A stretch of 52,686 nt of DNA from Nocardia neocaledoniensis (GCF_003182135.1 NZ_QGTL01000021.1:1-52686); one strand, 5' to 3'; positions 45,212 to 52,686 are shown, counted from the first letter of the stretch. The notes: a model not told the origin generated them from the sequence alone. Numbers and translations: made by a program.

Positions 45212-45970
45212 TCACATGGCGGTGTAGCCGCCGTCGATCACGAACTCCTGACCGGTGATGTAGGAGGCCTCGTCGCTGGCCAGGAACAGCACCAGGTTCG
45301 CGACCTCTTCCGGCTGCCCGACACGGCCGAGCGGGATGCCGGCGAGCAGCGCGGGCAGCACGTCGGGATCCGACACCAGGTAGTCGCTCTGCGGGGTGTG
45401 GATGATGCCGGGATGCACCGAGTTGACCCGGATCCCTTCCTTGGCCAGGTCAACGCCCGCATTCTTGGCGAGCAGGCGGCTCGCGCCCTTGGATGCCGAG
45501 TACGACGGGTGCAGATTCGGCCAGATGATCAGACCCGCGATCGAGGACAACACGACGATCGAGCCACCACCGCGCGCACGCAGGTGCGGCAGCACAGCCT
45601 GGATGCCGTGGAAGTGCGCGTACACATTGATGTCGATAGCCTTCTTGAAATCGTCAAGTGACGCCTCGTCCCACGTGCACGGCGCCCCGGGCAGACCGGC
45701 GTTGCTGATCAGGATGTCGAGGCCGCCGAATTCTTCGACGGTCCGCGCGGTCGCCGCCTGCCACTGCTCCGGATCGGTGACATCGAGCCCGACCGCCACC
45801 GCAGATCCGCCCGCGGCCTTGATCTCGTCCGCGACTTCGGCGGCCGCGTCGACCCGCAGGTCCGAGACCACGACCGACGCGCCTTCCGCGGCGAATCGGC
45901 GCGCGTCCGCGGCGCCCATACCGGAGGCGGCGCCGGTGATGAGGGCGACTTTATCCTTCAACCTGTCCAT
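45212..45970 (-). CDS. Short-chain dehydrogenase/reductase 2
   Basis: The 252-residue classical SDR has ALITGAASGMGAADARRF, VVSDLRVDAA, ISNAGLPGAP, the Ser block VVLSSIAGLI and catalytic YSASKGASR. The Asp after the second strand (SDL) favours NAD over NADP. Length is standard. AGGGAAGAATC precedes the ATG. It follows ALDH 5 by 36 bases in a two-gene operon, and the pair could take an alcohol through aldehyde to acid. Confidence 0.95.
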   Translation of the reverse strand: MDRLKDKVALITGAASGMGAADARRFAAEGASVVVSDLRVDAAAEVADEIKAAGGSAVAVGLDVTDPEQWQAATARTVEEFGGLDILISNAGLPGAPCTWDEASLDDFKKAIDINVYAHFHGIQAVLPHLRARGGGSIVVLSSIAGLIIWPNLHPSYSASKGASRLLAKNAGVDLAKEGIRVNSVHPGIIHTPQSDYLVSDPDVLPALLAGIPLGRVGQPEEVANLVLFLASDEASYITGQEFVIDGGYTAM

Positions 45971-46006
45971 GATTCTTCCCTGTCCGTTGAGTCGGTGTCT
46001 GTCGGG

Positions 46007-47473
46007 TCAACCGAGCTTCTCCGCCAGCGCGGCAGAGATCCCGAACGCTTTGAATTCGATGTATTCGTCGAAACCTTCCGGGCCTGCCTCACGGCCGATT
46101 CCGCTCGCTTTGAAACCGCCGATGGGCGTGCCGAAGCCCGCACTGCGGCCGTTCACCTCGACGGTGCCGGTGCGGATCCGGCGGGCCACCGCGAGCGCGT
46201 GTTCTTCGTCGGCCGAGAACACCGATCCATTCAGCCCGTAGTCCGAGTCGTTGGCGATGGCCACCGCATCGTCCTCGTCCTGTGCGGTGAGGACGGAGAG
46301 GACCGGCCCGAAAATCTCCTCCCGAGCGATCGCCATCGCTGGTTCGACGTCGGTGAAGACTGTCGTCTCGACGAACCAGCCGTGGTCGAGGTGTGTAGGA
46401 CGACCACCCCCGACGACCAGCTTCGCGCCCTCCGCCAGGCCCGAGGCGATGTAGCCCTCCACACGGTCGCGCTGCCGGGCAGTGGCCAAGGGGCCGATGG
46501 CGGTCTCGGGATCGGCCGGATCCCCCACCGGCATCGCGGCCGCCATCGCCTCGAGCCGGTCGAGCAGCTCACCACGACGCCGGGGCGAGACCACGATGCG
46601 GGTCTTGTTGTTGCACGCCTGGCCGTTGTAGCGCAGCGACAGCGCACGCACCGAGGCGATCACGACGTCGAGGTCGGCGTCGTCGAGCACGATCGCCGCG
46701 GACTTCCCGCCGAGCTCGAGACCGACCCGGCGCAGGTCGGCGCCACACAATTCGGCAATGCGGCGACCGGCCGCGGTCGAACCGGTGAACGACACCTTGT
46801 CCACACCAGGATGTTTGACCAGGTACTCACTGGGCTCCCGATCCGCAGGCACGATATTGACCACCCCGGCCGGAATCCCGGCTTCGATGATCGCCTCGGC
46901 CAGCACGTAGGAGTCGAGCGGCGCCTCCGGCGGCGGCTTGAGCACCACCGTGCAGCCCGCGATGAGCGCGGGCGCGATCTTCAGGACGGACAGCACGAAC
47001 GGCGAATTCCACGGAACGATGGCAGCGACGACGCCGACCGGCTCTCTGGTCACCAGCGCGTTGATCACCGGCCCCGGTCGGACCTGGGACCAGGGATGGG
47101 TCGGCGCGTGCTCGAGGAACATGTCCAACAGAGCCGTGGCGCCCGGCGCCTGCATCGCCCGCGACTGGGTGATGACGCACCCCATCTCCGCGGTCACCAA
47201 TTCGGCGATGGTGTCGTGCCGCTTCACCACCGCGTCTCGCAGCCGGCGCACGACGGCGATGCGCTCGTCGAGCGAGATGCGCGGCCACGGCCCGGCGTCG
47301 AAGGCCCGGCGGGCCGCGCCGACAGCGCGGTCGATATCGGCGATCGAACCGGCGGGCACCTGGGCCAGCGGCTGCTCGGTGTACGGCGAGATCACCGTGA
47401 TCAGCTCCGACGTCGCCGGTTCGGTCCACGCACCGTCGATGTACAGCCGGCGATACTCGCCTTGCGGGGTCAT
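46007..47473 (-). CDS. Aldehyde dehydrogenase 5
   Basis: The 488-residue ALDH has AAIVPWNSPFVLSVLKIAP, KVSFTGSTAAGRRI, GLELGGKSAAIVLDD and the nucleophile block YNGQACNNKTRIVV. It starts with ATG at 47473 after GAGGGATGGA; the frame is open to 47533. It heads the operon with SDR 2. A perfect TTCTAA-N7-TTAGAA dyad 67 bases upstream suggests control by a TetR protein of the window. It resembles ALDHs 1 and 4 in its catalytic blocks. Confidence 0.95.
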   Translation of the reverse strand: MTPQGEYRRLYIDGAWTEPATSELITVISPYTEQPLAQVPAGSIADIDRAVGAARRAFDAGPWPRISLDERIAVVRRLRDAVVKRHDTIAELVTAEMGCVITQSRAMQAPGATALLDMFLEHAPTHPWSQVRPGPVINALVTREPVGVVAAIVPWNSPFVLSVLKIAPALIAGCTVVLKPPPEAPLDSYVLAEAIIEAGIPAGVVNIVPADREPSEYLVKHPGVDKVSFTGSTAAGRRIAELCGADLRRVGLELGGKSAAIVLDDADLDVVIASVRALSLRYNGQACNNKTRIVVSPRRRGELLDRLEAMAAAMPVGDPADPETAIGPLATARQRDRVEGYIASGLAEGAKLVVGGGRPTHLDHGWFVETTVFTDVEPAMAIAREEIFGPVLSVLTAQDEDDAVAIANDSDYGLNGSVFSADEEHALAVARRIRTGTVEVNGRSAGFGTPIGGFKASGIGREAGPEGFDEYIEFKAFGISAALAEKLG

Positions 47474-47540
47474 TCCATCCCTCGTTCCTCGTGCTTCGCG
47501 GATCACCACCGGGCTCGGAGTGATCCATCCCACGACCAGA

Positions 47541-47559
47541 TTCTAAATAAATGTTAGAA
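47541..47559. promoter_or_regulatory. TetR-type operator TTCTAAATAAATGTTAGAA
   Basis: The arms are perfectly symmetric (TTCTAA and TTAGAA, 7-base centre), identical in layout to the site next to TetR 2 at 44339. It precedes the ALDH 5-SDR 2 operon. Confidence 0.7.
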
Positions 47560-47671
47560 AATATATCAAGTACAAAGTGTTGGGCTGTTCGTCGTCTGTG
47601 CCCAGAGCGGCGTCCGACCCCGCTCCTACCAGCACCGCCGTCGCCGTGAACAGTCGACCGCCCGGTGGACA

Positions 47672-47689
47672 TGTCCGAACTCGTGAACT
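47672..47689 (+). promoter_or_regulatory. Partial GTGTCCG-type dyad
   Basis: TGTCCGAACTCGTGAACT resembles the beta-propeller 1 site (TGTCCGAAAACCTGAACA). It lies about 200 bases before ALDH 5 and behind the SnoaL-like gene's terminator, so its target is unclear. Confidence 0.35.
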
Positions 47690-47725
47690 TTCCCGCCCGG
47701 AGTCCCTTCGTATTCGGTGAGTCAG

Positions 47726-47770
47726 CACCCGGCGAACCCCTGCACGCACGGAGCCGGGGTTCGCCGGGTG
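47726..47770. terminator. Terminator hairpin, 15-base perfect stem
   Basis: CACCCGGCGAACCCC (47726-47740) pairs exactly with GGGGTTCGCCGGGTG (47756-47770), starting 9 bases after the stop of the leftward SnoaL-like gene. Confidence 0.85.
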
Positions 47771-47779
47771 TACGTGCGA

Positions 47780-48199
47780 TCAGGCTTCGGGCATCAGGCC
47801 CAACTGGGTCAGGAAGGTGACGTTGTCCCAGTAGCCCCGATGCTCGACGACCTTGCCGTCGCGCAAGGTGAAGGTATCGATCAGCGGGAAGGTCAGCGTG
47901 TTCCCCGACGGCGGTACCTCGCCCTGCGGGGTCGCCAGCGGGCCGGTGTGAACACCGTGGAATACGAGTTCGGCGATGACGGTGTCCCCGTCGACCCAGA
48001 CGTTGCGACGTTCGATCTTCATGCCAGGGAAAGCGGTGACGAAGGCGGTGATCATGCCGCGCAGTCCATCGATGCCTTCGAGGGGGCCGGACGGGAACAC
48101 CGATACGACATCGTCGCCGAACGGGCTCGCGGCCAGATCGATATCTCCCTTCTCCAAACCCTGGTAATGCGTTTCGACGAGATCACGCAGATCGCTCAT
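47780..48199 (-). CDS. SnoaL-like/NTF2-fold protein
   Basis: The 139-residue protein starts SDLRDLVETHYQGLEKGDID and has the SnoaL-like cone fold pattern: PSGPLEGIDGLRGMITAFV, FPGMKIERRNVWVDGDTVI and DTFTLRDGKVVEHRGYWD with its NVTFLTQLG end. Members include polyketide cyclases, ester cyclases, isomerases and non-enzymatic proteins, so no reaction is assigned. It is transcribed alone from a promoter region with a GTGTCCG dyad 115 bases upstream, the same dyad as its beta-propeller neighbours. Confidence 0.88.
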   Translation of the reverse strand: MSDLRDLVETHYQGLEKGDIDLAASPFGDDVVSVFPSGPLEGIDGLRGMITAFVTAFPGMKIERRNVWVDGDTVIAELVFHGVHTGPLATPQGEVPPSGNTLTFPLIDTFTLRDGKVVEHRGYWDNVTFLTQLGLMPEA

Positions 48200-48314
48200 G
48201 GGCGATAGCCTTTCGCTCGATCACGCCGGATAATCCAGCGCGACAGATGAATTCGGATACTGTGAGGCGGTCGACCCGCCCGAGATCATGATGCGCGGGA
48301 ATTCGGCGCGCGAA

Positions 48315-48331
48315 TGTCCGGTATTCGGACA
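48315..48331 (-). promoter_or_regulatory. GTGTCCG dyad before SnoaL-like gene
   Basis: In gene direction GAGTGTCCGAATACCGGACA. Both arms match the consensus exactly. It lies between the SnoaL start and the beta-propeller 3 stop. Confidence 0.65.
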
Positions 48332-48345
48332 CTCGCGCCCATGAA

Positions 48346-49503
48346 CTAGTTCGTCTTCACCATCACCGGGCCGTCGGCGAAGATCGCGCCGGTGTCGACC
48401 GAAGGCAAGGAAGAGGGCGTGAGACTGCCGTCGGCGGCGACGTCGTAGATGAGTACCTTGCTGGTGATGCCCGTCGTCAGGGTCTCTGTCGCGTAGAGGT
48501 GCTTCTGGTCGTCGCCGAGCAGGACCCAGCCGGGCCCGCTTCCCAGCGGAGTGCTGTACGGCGAGTTCGGCAGCGGTGTCAGCGCACCGTCGGCACCGAT
48601 CGAGAAACCGTTGATCTTGCCGGCGAACACCGACGGGATGTAGACCCGCCGACCGTCGGCGCTGACCTCGGCATTGTGCGGCAGGGCGGGCACCGCGTAC
48701 GGCGAACCCGGTGTCGGGGTCAGCGAGCCATCCGCCCCGATCGAGTATCCGTTGACCGCGTTGCCCTGCTCTTGACTGATGTAGACGAACCGGCCATCAG
48801 GGGTATAGCCAGGATTGACCGGCATGGTGCCAGCGGCCAGGGGTGCGCCCAGGGAGGTGAGCCCGCCGTCGGCACCGATCGCGAAGCTCGCCACCTTCCC
48901 GTCCACCGGCCCGACGAAGCGCAGGAATCGGCCGCCGGGATCGACGGTCACCATGGACAGGACGCCGAAGTCCAACCCCGGCACGGCCAGCGAACCCACT
49001 TCCGTGAGTGCGCCCGACGCAGAGATCGCGTAGGTGCCGATCCGCCCGGGCAGCCCGCCGAACGCCGCGTAGAGGCGCTTTCCGTCGGGCGAGACGACCG
49101 AGGTGATCGGAATGCCGTCGGTGGCGACCTCGGCGCCCGGCAACTGGTGGAGTGCACCGTTGTCGTCGATACGGTATCCGGTGATTTTCCGGGTACCTGC
49201 CTGCGTCGCGTAGACGATGCGCCCCTGCGGTGCCATCGCCAGCGAGAACAGCCCGATGTCGACACCGAATGGCGAACCGGACACCGCGGTCAGCGATCCG
49301 TCCCTGTTCATACGCAGCACCGACACAGTCCCACTCGCAGTACCACCGACCAGCATGAATTGGGGCGTCGCCGCAGGTGCCGCTGTGGCGGGCGCGGCGG
49401 CCGTCCAGCTGACCGAGCTGAGCAGCACGGTGGCCAGCGCGATCGCCGCGCGGCGCCTATAACGAGTGTGGAAACCGGACCGGCGGACCATGGATGTCGT
49501 CAT
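48346..49503 (-). CDS. Secreted beta-propeller lactonase-like protein 3
   Basis: The 385-residue protein has a signal peptide: basic RYRRRAAIALATVLLSSVSW, then an Ala-rich cleavage region. Blades follow with repeated SPDGKRLYAAFGGLPGRIGT, TPDGRFVYISQEQGNAVNGY and SADGRRVYIPSVFAGKINGF, separated by LTP-PGSPYAVP-type turns. It belongs to the same family as the proteins at 31713, 39334 and 49791. An AAGG-type ribosome site precedes the ATG at 49503. It carries its own GTGTCCG dyad 138 bases upstream. The function is unknown. Confidence 0.9.
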   Translation of the reverse strand: MTTSMVRRSGFHTRYRRRAAIALATVLLSSVSWTAAAPATAAPAATPQFMLVGGTASGTVSVLRMNRDGSLTAVSGSPFGVDIGLFSLAMAPQGRIVYATQAGTRKITGYRIDDNGALHQLPGAEVATDGIPITSVVSPDGKRLYAAFGGLPGRIGTYAISASGALTEVGSLAVPGLDFGVLSMVTVDPGGRFLRFVGPVDGKVASFAIGADGGLTSLGAPLAAGTMPVNPGYTPDGRFVYISQEQGNAVNGYSIGADGSLTPTPGSPYAVPALPHNAEVSADGRRVYIPSVFAGKINGFSIGADGALTPLPNSPYSTPLGSGPGWVLLGDDQKHLYATETLTTGITSKVLIYDVAADGSLTPSSLPSVDTGAIFADGPVMVKTN

Positions 49504-49641
49504 CGACCTTGCCTTTCATTGCGGAGCAACGAGCTCCCTATCCCCTCCGCACCGCAACCGCCACGACTTCTCCGTGGGCGGCGTTCAATTGTCTGGCCGT
49601 GCGAAGTCAGATCGACCGTACGGACCGTTCGGCCCGCGAAA

Positions 49642-49659
49642 TGTTCAGGAATACGGACA
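49642..49659 (-). promoter_or_regulatory. GTGTCCG dyad before beta-propeller gene 3
   Basis: In gene direction GAGTGTCCGTATTCCTGAAC, nearly identical to the beta-propeller 1 site, differing only in central A/T positions. Confidence 0.65.
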
Positions 49660-49790
49660 CTCTCCCCTCGGGCGAAAGTGGCGGATTAATAAGAGCAGCA
49701 CGCAATTTCGCAGATCGTGCCGATCGATCCCGGCACCTGTATCCTGGGACACGGCGCATTTCGGCACCGCGCATGGATTCCTCGGCGGAA

Positions 49791-51005
49791 CTATCGCCCG
49801 GGAACCAGTACCGAGGCCGCCGAGAAGACCTTGCCGGTGTTCACCGGCGTCGCAAGATTCGCGGTCAGCGCACCGTCGTCCCCGATCCGGTAGGACCGCA
49901 ACGCGGCCATCCCTCCGGTCGACCCACCGGCGAGATCCACGGCGTACAAGGTCCGCCCGTCCGCGGAGACGAGCACCTGGCCAGGCAGCGAACCGAGCGC
50001 CCCGCCCGGATATGGGGAGCCGGCGAGTTCCCGCAGCGAACCGTCGGGGCGCACTTCGTAGCCGGTCACATCGTTGGTCAAGGCATTGGGTGTGTACAGA
50101 AGCCGGCCGTCGGGACTGAGCCCGATGCCGTGCGGCACCAGTCCAGAAGCGGGAAACGGTGACCCCACAACCGGATTCAATCGGCCGGTGACGGGATCGA
50201 TTCCGAGCACCGCCACGCCTCCTGCGTGCTCGCACGCGGCAAACAGGAACCGGCCGTCCGGCGACACGGTCGGGCTGACCGGTCCCCCACCGACGCCGAC
50301 TCTTTCCCGTGCCGGCGACAACGTACTGTCCGCGTGCAGGTCGAACATCGTCACGGTTCCAGCCAGATAGTCCGTGACATAGACGTGCCGGTTGTCGGGT
50401 GACACGGCCGCCATCGGTACCGGCCCGCTCGACGCCAGCGAACCCACGAACACCGGCGATCCCTGCGGAGCGGGAACCCCCTCGGAAGACACCGAATATC
50501 CTTGTACAGAAGCATTTCCACCACCGTCGGGACCGCTGACCACGACGAGATGGCGGCCGTCGGGTGAGACGTTCATTCCCAGGGGCGCCTGCGGAACCAC
50601 GACCGGCGAGCCCGGCACAGGGTCCAGCCCGCCGTCGGAGGCGATCGCGTAGACGAAGATCGCCGGGGTCGGTACCACCGCGAGCGCGTAGAGGAATCGT
50701 CCATCAGCCGTCGCTTTGACCGACAGCGCCCCGAACCCCGTCGTCTCCGTCGCCCCCATATTGGGCCGCGGCGCCGCACCGGGTACCAGGTCGTATCCCA
50801 GCAGCTGATCGGACACGGCTGTCGTCACGTAGAGGTGATCCACCCGGGCTGCGGCTGGTTCTGCCGTCACCGGCCCGGCGAACACCGACTGCACGATCAT
50901 CAGCGCAGCCGCTCCCCCGGACACGGCAGCGGCTGCGGCAAATCGCCGACGGCCGCCCGGTGCCTGAAAGCTCGACAGATGCCCTCGCGAACAGCGGTTT
51001 CTCAC
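49791..51005 (-). CDS. Secreted beta-propeller lactonase-like protein 4
   Basis: The 404-residue protein starts with GTG at 51005 and has a basic GGRRRFAAAAAVSGG stretch before a hydrophobic core, resembling a twin-arginine or long Sec signal, with cleavage expected near AGPVTAEPAAA. Blades include SPDGRHLVVVSGPDGGGNAS, SPDNRHVYVTDYLAGTVTMF and SPDGRLLYTPNALTNDVTGY. It is the fourth family member in the window and the third with a signal peptide. It lies in tandem with copy 3 but each has its own promoter dyad. No catalytic residues can be named. Confidence 0.9.
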   Translation of the reverse strand: MRNRCSRGHLSSFQAPGGRRRFAAAAAVSGGAAALMIVQSVFAGPVTAEPAAARVDHLYVTTAVSDQLLGYDLVPGAAPRPNMGATETTGFGALSVKATADGRFLYALAVVPTPAIFVYAIASDGGLDPVPGSPVVVPQAPLGMNVSPDGRHLVVVSGPDGGGNASVQGYSVSSEGVPAPQGSPVFVGSLASSGPVPMAAVSPDNRHVYVTDYLAGTVTMFDLHADSTLSPARERVGVGGGPVSPTVSPDGRFLFAACEHAGGVAVLGIDPVTGRLNPVVGSPFPASGLVPHGIGLSPDGRLLYTPNALTNDVTGYEVRPDGSLRELAGSPYPGGALGSLPGQVLVSADGRTLYAVDLAGGSTGGMAALRSYRIGDDGALTANLATPVNTGKVFSAASVLVPGR

Positions 51006-51088
51006 AGCATGTCTCCATTCTTCACTGGGAACAGCACCGAGGCCGTGCTCCGAGCAATCAAGCTAGTGAGAACAGTGACCCGGAAAAT

Positions 51089-51105
51089 GTCCAACAATCG
51101 GACAC
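51089..51105 (-). promoter_or_regulatory. GTGTCCG dyad before beta-propeller gene 4
   Basis: In gene direction GGTGTCCGATTGTTGGACAT, 83 bases before the start. Confidence 0.65.
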
Positions 51106-51190
51106 CTCCGAGAAGGTGATGTTGGTGGTGGCCCGACCAAACCAGCAAGGCCCCGGTCCGCCGTTGTGAACCACGACCCGCTCCATGTCC

Positions 51191-51976
51191 TCAGTGCAGG
51201 TATCCCGCCGGAGTCTTGAACGACTCCCAGTCGCCGGGATCGTGCATCACCCAGATGTCCGCGCCTTCGGCGGCCGCGACCTGGCGGATTCGTTCGATCG
51301 ACGCGATCGCCGTCGTGGTGTCCAGGTCCACCGGGCAAGGCACCCGCTGATCGATGTTGGCTCGGACGTGAACCGCATCGGCGGTCAGCAATATCTTTCG
51401 GTGCGGCAGCCGGACCAGCAGACTCAGCTGGCCATGGGTGTGTCCCGGCGTGCGCAAGATCCGAATGCTGCCGTCGCCGAACAGATCCAGGTCGGATCCG
51501 ATCGGATTCCAGTCCCATCCGCGGGTTCGGTCGATGTCCTCGTGCCGGAAGAATCCGGCGCAGAAGTCGTCCGGCCAGAACGCGTAGCGCAGATCCTCGG
51601 TCGACATGTAGAACTTGGCCTGCGGGAACAACCCCATCCCACCGGTGTGATCGAAGTGGCTGTGCGACACGATCACGTGGGTCACATCCGCGAGCCGGTG
51701 ACCGGTTTTGGCGAACTGTCTCTCCAGCAGATTCTCCGGCGGGCAGGTCAGTTCGAAGACATCGACCAACGGCCCGTACACCGCCCGCGGATCATCCCAC
51801 GCCTCCGGAGCTACCCCCGTATCGAACACGATCAGCCCCTTCGGGTGCTCGATCACGTAGACCGGGATCGGCACGGTGATATCGCCCTGGCCGCCAAGGA
51901 CGATGAGGTTCAGCGGCAAGGTGAAGTAGGCGCCGTCGAGCGCCCACAATTTGTTCGCCACGGTGTCTGCCGACAT
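51191..51976 (-). CDS. Metallo-beta-lactamase-fold lactonase (N-acyl homoserine lactonase-like)
   Basis: The 261-residue protein has the metal motif HVIVSHSHFDHTGGM (HxHxDH), a third-ligand His in LRTPGHTHGQLSLLV, the bridging Asp in ILLTADAVH and a late His in IWVMHDPGDWE. This arrangement is that of the AttM/AiiA-like N-acyl homoserine lactonase group; related enzymes also open other lactones. No signal peptide is seen. AAGGGAG precedes the ATG at 51976; the frame is open to 52033. A GTGTCCG dyad lies 85 bases upstream, placing it with the beta-propeller genes. Whether it quenches signals or opens a catabolic lactone is unknown. Confidence 0.92.
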   Translation of the reverse strand: MSADTVANKLWALDGAYFTLPLNLIVLGGQGDITVPIPVYVIEHPKGLIVFDTGVAPEAWDDPRAVYGPLVDVFELTCPPENLLERQFAKTGHRLADVTHVIVSHSHFDHTGGMGLFPQAKFYMSTEDLRYAFWPDDFCAGFFRHEDIDRTRGWDWNPIGSDLDLFGDGSIRILRTPGHTHGQLSLLVRLPHRKILLTADAVHVRANIDQRVPCPVDLDTTTAIASIERIRQVAAAEGADIWVMHDPGDWESFKTPAGYLH

Positions 51977-52061
51977 GGCGGTGCTCCCTTGGTTGTAGTC
52001 AGTACTTCGGACGAGCTGCCGAGCTCGCGGCACAGGCTAGGTGCCACACCCGTCGCGTGAC

Positions 52062-52078
52062 TGTCCGGATACCGGACA
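52062..52078 (-). promoter_or_regulatory. GTGTCCG dyad before MBL lactonase gene
   Basis: TGTCCGGATACCGGACA is symmetric except at the central base. In gene direction it begins GGTGTCCGGTATCC. Confidence 0.7.
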
Positions 52079-52130
52079 CCTCGCCACACGACCACACCAG
52101 CTGTCATCCGCCGCTACCTCGCGACGCCGG

Positions 52131-52559
52131 TGACCTGCCCCACCGGTTGGGTTCCAACTCCGGTTGCTAACTGACAGCCCTACCGAAAGGCTGTCCCGCG
52201 TGCCACGCGCTTACCCCACCGAGTTCCGGACCCGAGCGATCGCTCTGGTCCGGGCAGATAAACCCGCCAAACAGCCCGCGATCGAGCTCGGCATCCATCA
52301 GGTCACGGTGTCGAAATATTTGCGCCAGGACGACATCGACAACGGACTACGTCCAGGCAAACCCTCGGCGGAGTCGGCAGAATTGCGTGCTGCTCGCCGC
52401 CGAATCCGCGAGCTGGAAACCGAGCTGGCGATCATCCGTCACGCCGCGAGTTCCTCGGGGAGGACGCTGCCGGCCCAAAAGCCGGTTCTCCCCGATCATC
52501 GACCACCTCGTCGCCGCCGGAGCACCGGTAGACCGATGCTGCCGAGTACTTGGGGTGGC
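52131..52559 (+). mobile_element. Truncated IS3-family insertion sequence, left part
   Basis: A TGACCTGCCCC end at 52131, resembling left ends of some actinobacterial IS3 elements, is followed 60 bases later by a transposase orfA. The orfB-type segment (RFSPIIDHLVAAGAPVDRCC) starts but breaks off near 52559, where a different gene begins. The right end, catalytic DDE domain and inverted repeat are absent from this junction, so the copy is not autonomous. Confidence 0.75.
52200..52557 (+). pseudogene. IS3-family transposase orfA and start of orfB, frameshifted
   Basis: From GTG 52200 the frame reads MPRAYPTEFRTRAIALVRAD, LGIHQVTVSKYLRQDDIDNG and the leucine-zipper-like LRAARRRIRELETELAIIRH, typical of IS3 orfA helix-turn-helix and coiled-coil regions. 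After HAA the expected EFLGEDAAGPK lies in the next frame, consistent with one lost base near 52447. A CCCAAAA heptamer near 52475 then gives the usual -1 shift into orfB sequence. The open frame itself runs on into meaningless sequence. It is inactive as a transposase. Confidence 0.75.
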
Positions 52560-52686
52560 CCTGACGATTCATGGAGTCGCTTTCGGCTCCGCCCGCGACC
52601 AGGAGATGGCCGAGGTCATCGCCGCGCTCCTGCCCGAGGTGATCCCGGCCGTCGCTCGGGGGCAGATCCGACCGGTGATCGACAGC
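52560..52686 (+). pseudogene. 3' fragment of a quinone oxidoreductase-like (MDR) gene, continues past window
   Basis: In the same frame as the orfB remnant, the sequence from 52560 reads LTIHGVAFGSARDQEMAEVI then AALLPEVIPAVARGQIRPVI. This is the C-terminal nucleotide-domain end of zinc-independent quinone oxidoreductases, where ALLP-V-GRIRPVID precedes the last strand. The gene's 5' part is absent; it is replaced directly by IS sequence. It runs off the right edge. Confidence 0.6.

Noticed and set aside
52475..52481. CCCAAAA heptamer as a second disabling frameshift in the IS3 orf
   Set aside because: It is a standard slippery sequence where IS3 elements shift -1 from orfA to orfB, so it need not be a mutation.

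Overview
The window is high-GC actinobacterial DNA, most like Nocardia, Rhodococcus or Gordonia. The reasons are strong GC bias at third codon positions, many GTG starts, an Lsr2-type nucleoid protein, a type I-E CRISPR repeat, and a dense set of acyl-CoA, aldehyde and CoA-transferase catabolic genes. No rRNA or tRNA gene was recognised.

Layout. (1) 1-2.5 kb: a ten-repeat type I-E CRISPR array with a decayed left end and its leader on the right, no cas genes in view, then sparse decayed sequence, a frameshifted DUF6283-like gene and an lsr2 gene. (2) 2.9-9.2 kb: a GntR/FCD regulator facing a LysR regulator, then an aldehyde dehydrogenase, an AcoR/MimR-like Fis-type activator and a class III CoA-transferase. 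(3) 9.3-13.6 kb: an operon for a small zinc-ribbon protein, HyuA and HyuB, resembling ATP-dependent ketone carboxylases, divergent from a TetR regulator. (4) 14.5-24.8 kb: ALDH-SDR-AMP ligase operon, a second GntR, an enoyl-CoA hydratase, and a forward beta-oxidation operon (acyl-CoA dehydrogenase, thiolase, MaoC hydratase, acyl-CoA dehydrogenase). (5) 24.9-31.6 kb: alpha-methylacyl-CoA racemase, MaoC hydratase and acyl-CoA synthetase on one strand, NDP-forming acyl-CoA synthetase and thioesterase on the other. (6) 31.7-52.1 kb: four beta-propeller 'lactonase-like' genes, three more ALDHs, an aromatic-acid-type MFS transporter, a third CoA-transferase, a Cys-nucleophile alpha/beta hydrolase, a CitE-like lyase, nitronate monooxygenase, a second TetR, an SDR, a SnoaL-like protein and a metallo-beta-lactamase-fold lactonase. 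(7) 52.1 kb to the end: the left part of an IS3-family element joined to the 3' part of a quinone oxidoreductase gene.

Taken together, genes from 2.9 to 52 kb look like one large catabolic locus that takes up an organic (perhaps aromatic) acid or ketone, carboxylates or oxidises it, activates it to a CoA thioester and degrades it by beta-oxidation. The substrate cannot be read from the sequence. Regulation is visible. Two paralogous GntR and two paralogous TetR regulators sit beside AT-rich operator-like sites that recur at other promoters of the locus. A separate directional dyad (consensus GTGTCCG, about 5 variable bases, then an arm ending GGACA) lies upstream of all four beta-propeller genes, the SnoaL gene and the lactonase gene, which suggests a distinct regulon.
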